Origin: Candidatus Izemoplasma sp. | GTDB taxonomy: Bacteria; Bacillota_I; Bacilli_A; Izemoplasmatales; Izemoplasmataceae | Assembly: GCA_007116205.1 (NCBI GenBank) | Contig: SKIY01000139.1 | Coordinates: 1-9,468 of the forward strand | Direction: 5' to 3' | DNA: 9,468 nucleotides | Part shown: positions 5,512 to 9,468 of the stretch, one piece after another | Layout of the letters: each line of letters opens with the position of its first letter | How positions within the stretch are numbered: position 1 is the first letter of the stretch | Notes under the pieces: model-generated | What the model was told of the DNA's origin: nothing | What the model saw: only the letters and a program-made list of their open reading frames with translations | Databases searched by the model: none | Made by a program: the position numbers and the translations under genes

Positions 5512-7575
5512 TTATAAAATTCCTGAACCAAACAACGCTGCAAAGACTAAACTAATAATTGTCATGAGTTTAATCAATATGTTAATTGAAGGACCGCTTG
5601 TATCTTTAAACGGATCGCCAACGGTATCACCAGTGACGCTTGCTTTATGAGCAAAGCTGCCTTTGTTACCGTGATTGCCTTCTTCGATATATTTTTTAGC
5701 GTTATCCCAAGCACCACCGCTGTTTGCCATGAAGATTGCCATACTAATACCACTTGCTAAAGCTCCTGCAAGTAGTCCACCGAGCGCTTCAGCACCTAGT
5801 AAGAACCCAATTAATAGTGGGGCACCAACGGCCAACACACCAGGGATAATCATTTCGCGTAGGGCTGCTTTTGTTGAAATGTCAACACAACGCGCATAAT
5901 CAGGTTTTTGTGTACCTTCCATAATGCCTGGCATTTCTTTAAACTGTCTACGCACTTCATCAATCATTTTATTCGCTGCATGACCAACGCTAGACATGGT
6001 TAAAGAACTAAATAAGAATGGTAACATGGCCCCAATCAATATACCGATAATAACAGTCGGTGTGGATATATCAATGACATCAAGCCCAGCGGCTTGTGTA
6101 AATGAACTAAATAGTGCTAAAGCTGTTAGCGCTGCACTACCAATGGCAAAGCCTTTACCAATCGCAGCAGTGGTATTCCCAACACTATCTAACTTATCAG
6201 TTATTTCACGGACTTTTGGATCCATTTCACACATTTCTGCGATACCACCAGCATTATCTGCAATGGGTCCATAAGCATCAATCGCAATGGTCATTCCGGT
6301 CGTTGCAAGCATTCCGACTGCACTAAGCGCAATACCGTATAGTCCTGCGGCTTGAAATGAGATGAAAATGGTTGTCCCAATCAGCAACACAGGAATTGCA
6401 GTTGATTCCATACCGATTGACAACCCACCAATGATGTTCGTAGCATGACCCGTTTCTGATTGTTTAGCAATATCTTTTACTTTTTGATAATCACTTGAGG
6501 TATACATTTCAGTAATAAAGCCAATCATTAACCCAACAGCTAATCCAGCAATAATAGCCACAAGGGGACCAAATTGTCCAAACCAATTGTCTTCAAAGAC
6601 AGTAAAGAAATCATTGCTTGTGTAATAAAGTGTTAAACCGATAGCACCAAGAAAGAAAATAGCACCGGCAACATAAGTTCCTTTTTTCAACACTTTATGT
6701 GGGGCATCCGCCTCTTTAGTACGGACTGTAACCGTCCCTAAAATAGCGGATACAATTCCGATTGCGGCTAAGATAATTGGAAACAGTACCCATTCAGTGA
6801 CGTAAGCACCACCAAGTAAAAGGCCTAAAGTAATTGCGGCAATTAAAGAACCGATATAAGACTCAAATAAATCAGCACCCATCCCTGCAACATCACCAAC
6901 GTTATCACCAACATTATCTGCGATTACAGCAGGGTTACGCGGATCATCTTCAGGAATACCGGCTTCAATTTTTCCGACTAAGTCAGCACCAACATCTGCA
7001 GCTTTAGTATAAATACCGCCACCGACACGTGCAAATAAAGCAATCGTTGAGGCACCGAGTCCGAATCCTGTAATATACTGGATTAACGCAGTGGGTTCAT
7101 CAATCGTTAACCCGAAAATTTCTAAACCAAACATATAAACCAAGATCAGCCCTGTTAATCCTAAACCGACAACAGCCATCCCCATGACGGCACCACCGCT
7201 AAAGGCAATATCTAAAGCTTTATTCATGCCTGAATCATTTGCACTGGTTGCAGTGCGTGAGTTCGACGCGACAGCACCACGCATTCCAATGTACCCTGCA
7301 CTACCACTAAGTGTTGCTCCGAGTACGAAGGCTAATGCGGTTGGCCAAGTAATGGCAAACCCAATAACAAAAAATAAAACAAATACAAAAATGGCCAAGA
7401 TTTTATATTCTCGTTTTAAGAAGGCCATTGCACCTTCACGGATATATCCTGATATTTCTTCAACTCTTGCATTTCCTTTTGGTACACGCTTTATTTTCAA
7501 AAAAAGAACCACAGCATACAGCATGGCTAATATTGAAAACACAAGCGATATAATTAATAATAACGTTGCATTCAT
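5512..7575 (-). CDS. hppA: K+-dependent membrane pyrophosphatase, ion-pumping (probably Na+ type)
   Basis: Integral membrane enzyme that couples hydrolysis of cytoplasmic pyrophosphate to outward pumping of Na+ or H+. The 687 residues and the many hydrophobic segments fit the usual 16-helix fold. Active-site motifs are present: DVGADLVGKIE (194-204), DNVGDNVGD (220-228) binding Mg-PPi, and C-terminal DTVGDPFKDTSGPS. SVGNTTAAIGKG (464-475) has Ala470 where K+-independent enzymes carry Lys, marking the K+-dependent class. GADLFESYIG places Glu238 four residues after the membrane Asp234-235 region, the position found in the Thermotoga Na+-pump (Glu246) rather than the plant H+-pump position. I therefore infer Na+ or dual Na+/H+ transport. 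The ATG start follows TAGGAGGA by seven bases (GGAGGA at 7583-7588). It is a single-gene unit with its own promoter and terminator, divergent from cmk. Confidence 0.96.
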   Translation of the reverse strand: MNATLLLIISLVFSILAMLYAVVLFLKIKRVPKGNARVEEISGYIREGAMAFLKREYKILAIFVFVLFFVIGFAITWPTALAFVLGATLSGSAGYIGMRGAVASNSRTATSANDSGMNKALDIAFSGGAVMGMAVVGLGLTGLILVYMFGLEIFGLTIDEPTALIQYITGFGLGASTIALFARVGGGIYTKAADVGADLVGKIEAGIPEDDPRNPAVIADNVGDNVGDVAGMGADLFESYIGSLIAAITLGLLLGGAYVTEWVLFPIILAAIGIVSAILGTVTVRTKEADAPHKVLKKGTYVAGAIFFLGAIGLTLYYTSNDFFTVFEDNWFGQFGPLVAIIAGLAVGLMIGFITEMYTSSDYQKVKDIAKQSETGHATNIIGGLSIGMESTAIPVLLIGTTIFISFQAAGLYGIALSAVGMLATTGMTIAIDAYGPIADNAGGIAEMCEMDPKVREITDKLDSVGNTTAAIGKGFAIGSAALTALALFSSFTQAAGLDVIDISTPTVIIGILIGAMLPFLFSSLTMSSVGHAANKMIDEVRRQFKEMPGIMEGTQKPDYARCVDISTKAALREMIIPGVLAVGAPLLIGFLLGAEALGGLLAGALASGISMAIFMANSGGAWDNAKKYIEEGNHGNKGSFAHKASVTGDTVGDPFKDTSGPSINILIKLMTIISLVFAALFGSGIL

Positions 7576-7620
7576 ACAAAAATCCTCCTACCTTATTATA
7601 AATAGCTTTCAATATGTAAA

Positions 7621-7649
7621 AGTATATCAAAAAGCGCTTACATTATCAA
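7621..7649 (-). promoter_or_regulatory. promoter of hppA
   Basis: On the minus strand TTGATA (7644-7649) and TATACT (7621-7626) are 17 bases apart, and the -10 is extended by TG one base upstream (TGATATACT, 7621-7629). The predicted leader is about 38 bases and carries the GGAGGA ribosome binding site. The spacer holds the cre-like palindrome listed separately. Confidence 0.75.
7629..7642 (-). promoter_or_regulatory. cre-like operator inside the hppA promoter
   Basis: On the minus strand the sequence TGTAAGCGCTTTTT matches 12 of 14 positions of the Firmicutes catabolite-responsive element TGWAANCGNTNNCA, with a perfect AAGCGCTT centre; the last two positions differ. It fills the spacer between -35 and -10, a position where a bound CcpA-type regulator would repress. 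No ccpA gene is in the window, so the regulator is inferred. Confidence 0.4.
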
Positions 7650-7668
7650 GAAAGAATTTGTGAATTAT

Positions 7669-7709
7669 CTTATATATCTATTGAGTCCCTTTGTTAAGGT
7701 ATATATAAG
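7669..7709. repeat. AT-rich inverted repeat between the divergent genes
   Basis: CTTATATAT (7669-7677) is the reverse complement of ATATATAAG (7701-7709), with a 23-base loop that itself contains CCTT-TGTT-AAGG (7688-7699). It lies between the hppA promoter and the cmk promoter in the 219-base gap that holds no gene. The arms are low-complexity, so this may be chance. A weak extra plus-strand promoter can be read here: TTGAGT (7681-7686), 17 bases, TATAAG (7704-7709). Confidence 0.3.
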
Positions 7710-7758
7710 GAAAGCATAAATTTAGGAGTAAATTAGGTTATTTATTCATGCACTTTTA

Positions 7759-7767
7759 TGATATAAT
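7759..7767 (+). promoter_or_regulatory. extended -10 promoter of cmk-rpsA
   Basis: TGATATAAT (7759-7767) is a perfect TATAAT with the TGn extension. No good -35 lies 16-18 bases upstream (the region reads TTATTT/TATTTA), which is usual for extended -10 promoters. The leader to the cmk ATG would be about 20 bases. Confidence 0.6.
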
Positions 7768-7794
7768 AGATATGATTTTTAAAGAGGTGATCAC

Positions 7795-8475
7795 ATGAAG
7801 TCTATACAAATAGCCATCGACGGCCCAGCTGGTGCGGGAAAGAGTACAATTGCTAAACTCGTTGCCAAGGCCTTTAATTTTGTTTATATTGACACTGGCG
7901 CGATGTATCGCGCTGTGACATTAAAGGCAATACGCTTGAATGTTAATTTGGCCGATGATAACGCATTTGATTTCATAGATCAAACGCGTTTTGATTATAT
8001 AGACGGTAATCTGATTATGGACGGCGAAAATGTCGATGGATTGATTCGTACAAGAGAGATTTCTAACAAGGTTTCTTTAGTCTCATCGCATTTAAGTGTA
8101 AGAGAAAAAACGGTAAAGCGACAACGTACATTAAGTGAAGGTAAAAATGTCGTTATGGATGGTCGTGATATTGGCTATCATGTTTTACCAAATGCAACAT
8201 TTAAATTTTTTCTTACCGCGGATGTATCAACCCGCGCCCAACGCCGTTATAATGAGAATAAGAAAAGGAACATCCACAGCTCTTTGGCGGATTTGAAAGA
8301 AGAAATCGTCGCGCGCGACCATTTCGATTCTAATCGTAAACACAGTCCCCTAAGACCTGCGGATGACGCGATTATCGTCGATACATCGAATATGAGTATA
8401 GATGAAGTGATTGAAACCATCAAAGCAAAAGTTAGAGAGGATGAAACATTATGGAAACAAAATTCGCAAAAGTAG
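7795..8475 (+). CDS. cmk: (d)CMP kinase (cytidylate kinase)
   Basis: Cytoplasmic nucleotide kinase that transfers phosphate from ATP to CMP or dCMP, feeding CTP and dCTP synthesis. The 226 residues match the family. The P-loop is DGPAGAGKST (9-18), followed by DTGAMYRAVT (33-42) of the nucleotide-monophosphate site, MDGRDIG (121-127) and RDHFDSNRKHSPLRPADDAIIVDTS (from 174), the latter holding the conserved RD..DS.R..SPL pattern that contacts the pyrimidine nucleotide. The ATG is preceded by AGAGGTGATCAC, a long match to the 16S rRNA tail. Stop is TAG, the only non-TAA stop in the window. Its last 25 bases overlap the start of the S1 gene in another frame, the conserved Firmicutes pairing. 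Confidence 0.96.
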   Translation: MKSIQIAIDGPAGAGKSTIAKLVAKAFNFVYIDTGAMYRAVTLKAIRLNVNLADDNAFDFIDQTRFDYIDGNLIMDGENVDGLIRTREISNKVSLVSSHLSVREKTVKRQRTLSEGKNVVMDGRDIGYHVLPNATFKFFLTADVSTRAQRRYNENKKRNIHSSLADLKEEIVARDHFDSNRKHSPLRPADDAIIVDTSNMSIDEVIETIKAKVREDETLWKQNSQK

Positions 8476-9468
8476 AACCAGGAAACACCATCACAGGTGT
8501 GGTTGATGAGGTCAAACCGAATGAGGTGATTGTACATATTGATTATGCTTATTCAGGACGTATTTACTTAAACGAATTAACCAAAAAGCCAGTTGAATCA
8601 TGTGAAGACGTGGTTAAAGTAGGCGATAAAATCGAGGTTGTTGTTAAGAAGGTTGATGATGATAAAGGGTTTGTGTGGTTATCACGTATTCCGATTGAGG
8701 AAAAACAAGCGTTTGAAAATCTTCAAAACTACTTTGACCAAGATACAACATTTGAAGCAAAAGTTGTAAAAACAACGAAAGGTGGACTCATTTTAACGGC
8801 GGAAGGATATGACCGTTTATTTATGCCTTTAAGTGAGATTTCAGTAGAGTTTGTTTCAAATTTAGATGTTTATGTAAACCAAACATTGCCTGTGCGCGTT
8901 ATTGAAATTAAGCGCAACCGTGTTGTTGTTTCACACAAACAAGTTATGCGTGAACAAATTAAAGAAGAGAAAAAAGCTGAACTTGAAGACATTACCGTAG
9001 GGGATGTCATTGAAGGTAAGGTTACTAAAATATTGCCATATGGTGCGTTTGTGCGCTTTGGGCAAGTTGAAGGGCTATTACATATTTCGGAGATTTCGCA
9101 TCACAATGTTAAAAAAGTTGAAGATGTGTTAAAAGAAGGCGAAAAAGTTAAAGTCAAAGTTATTGATGCGAAAAAAGACAAACGCTCGTTATCAATGAAA
9201 GCTTTAGAAAAAACACCATGGGAAAAATTTGCAGCGGATCACAAAGTCGGTGAGGAAATTACTGGTAAAGTGGTTAAAAAAATGCAGTTTGGCATGCTTT
9301 TAGAAGTTGAAGAAGATGTTGTCGGGATGATCAATAAGTTTGATTACTCTTGGAATCCACGTGTGAACTTAGCAGGTGAAGTTCAAGTCGGTGAAGAACT
9401 TGAAGTTAAGATTCTTAACATCGATGTTAAGAATCTTAACTTCAAGTTCTTCACCGACTTGAACTTCA
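8451..9468 (+). CDS. rpsA: S1 RNA-binding domain protein (ribosomal protein S1 homologue), 3' truncated
   Basis: RNA-binding protein with four S1 (OB-fold) domains, the size class of Bacillus YpfD and short Firmicutes S1 proteins. Domains lie at about residues 8-80, 97-165, 181-250 and 265-325. The third is the most typical (VGDVIEGKVTKILPYGAFVRF, GLLHISEIS, VKVKVIDAKKDKRSLSMK). Start ATG at 8451 follows GAGAGG (8435-8440) inside cmk and overlaps the cmk end by 25 bases, suggesting coupled translation. The frame stays open to the window end, but from residue 325 it is encoded by the right arm of a perfect palindrome: after EELEVKILNID a normal S1 domain would continue with a strand such as RISLSIK, whereas here it reads VKNLNFKFFTDLNF. 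The true gene sequence is therefore trusted only to about base 9422; a few residues and the C-terminal tail are missing. Confidence 0.92.
   Translation, partial: METKFAKVEPGNTITGVVDEVKPNEVIVHIDYAYSGRIYLNELTKKPVESCEDVVKVGDKIEVVVKKVDDDKGFVWLSRIPIEEKQAFENLQNYFDQDTTFEAKVVKTTKGGLILTAEGYDRLFMPLSEISVEFVSNLDVYVNQTLPVRVIEIKRNRVVVSHKQVMREQIKEEKKAELEDITVGDVIEGKVTKILPYGAFVRFGQVEGLLHISEISHHNVKKVEDVLKEGEKVKVKVIDAKKDKRSLSMKALEKTPWEKFAADHKVGEEITGKVVKKMQFGMLLEVEEDVVGMINKFDYSWNPRVNLAGEVQVGEELEVKILNIDVKNLNFKFFTDLNF
9377..9468. repeat. perfect 92-base inverted repeat at the window end (probable fold-back artefact)
   Basis: Bases 9377-9422 are exactly the reverse complement of 9423-9468: 46-base arms, no spacer, no mismatch, centre within ATCGAT. 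The left arm is normal S1 coding sequence; the right arm reads as its mirror image and gives a protein tail that does not fit the S1 family. The left arm also contains small hairpins close to the centre (GTTAAGA-T-TCTTAAC at 9405-9419; TTCAAGT 9382-9388 with ACTTGAA 9398-9404), which could help strand switching. It reaches the last base of the window. Confidence 0.95.

Noticed and set aside
5675..6326. Plus-strand open frames opposite hppA (5675-5899, 5996-6274, 6114-6326)
   Set aside because: They lie fully inside the secure hppA gene on the other strand and lack ribosome binding sites and family resemblance.
7184..7663. 159-codon plus-strand open frame across the hppA start
   Set aside because: It is antisense to the conserved hppA N terminus and runs through the hppA promoter; no support for coding.
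7748..7798. Short 16-codon frame starting at ATG 7748 before cmk
   Set aside because: The nearest AGGAG is about 20 bases upstream, and the predicted cmk transcript would start downstream of this ATG.
9377..9468. Hairpin telomere, phage end or giant terminator as explanation of the terminal palindrome
   Set aside because: The arm is S1 coding sequence cut within its fourth domain, there is no loop or T run, and the window ends at the palindrome; an artefact is simpler.
1..9468. UGA-as-Trp code (Mycoplasma-type)
   Set aside because: All genes are complete under the standard code with TGG for Trp; the lack of TGA stops among eight genes is too small a sample to suggest reassignment.

Overview
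The window looks like chromosomal DNA of a low-GC, Firmicutes/Mollicutes-type bacterium, possibly a cell-wall-poor lineage such as Acholeplasma or Izemoplasma relatives. That placement is an inference from AT-rich codon choice, strong AGGAGG-type ribosome binding sites, Bacillus-like promoters and the gene set; no rRNA gene is present to test it. The standard bacterial code fits: every gene reads through at full length, Trp is TGG, and the eight visible stop codons are seven TAA and one TAG, with no TGA.

Left third, all on the plus strand: the 3' end of an unrecognised gene (1-321), then a sigma-A-type promoter and a compact unit of efp (elongation factor P), a CNNM/HlyC-CorC family membrane protein, and an RsuA/RluB-type pseudouridine synthase. 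The last two overlap by one base (TAATG). A separately promoted small four-helix membrane protein (3116-3619) follows and ends at a strong two-way terminator.

Middle, minus strand: a lipoprotein with an Asp/Asn/Gly-rich linker and a C-terminal S41-type protease domain (3662-5407, GTG start), and upstream of it a membrane-bound ion-pumping pyrophosphatase, hppA (5512-7575). hppA carries the sequence marks of a K+-dependent, probably Na+-transporting enzyme. It has its own terminator and a well-formed promoter with a cre-like palindrome between the -35 and -10.

Right, plus strand: cmk (cytidylate kinase), overlapping by 25 bases a four-domain S1 RNA-binding protein (rpsA/ypfD type) that runs off the end. 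This is the conserved cmk-rpsA neighbourhood of Firmicutes.

The most striking structure is at the right edge. The last 92 bases (9377-9468) are a perfect, spacer-free inverted repeat. Its right arm is the exact reverse complement of S1 coding sequence just before it, and it destroys the S1 protein pattern. This is best explained as a fold-back amplification or assembly artefact at a contig end rather than biology. I see no convincing new defence, mobile or RNA system; the rest is mostly housekeeping, with a few points worth checking: the lipoprotein protease, the pyrophosphatase ion specificity and its cre-like site, and two unrecognised genes.
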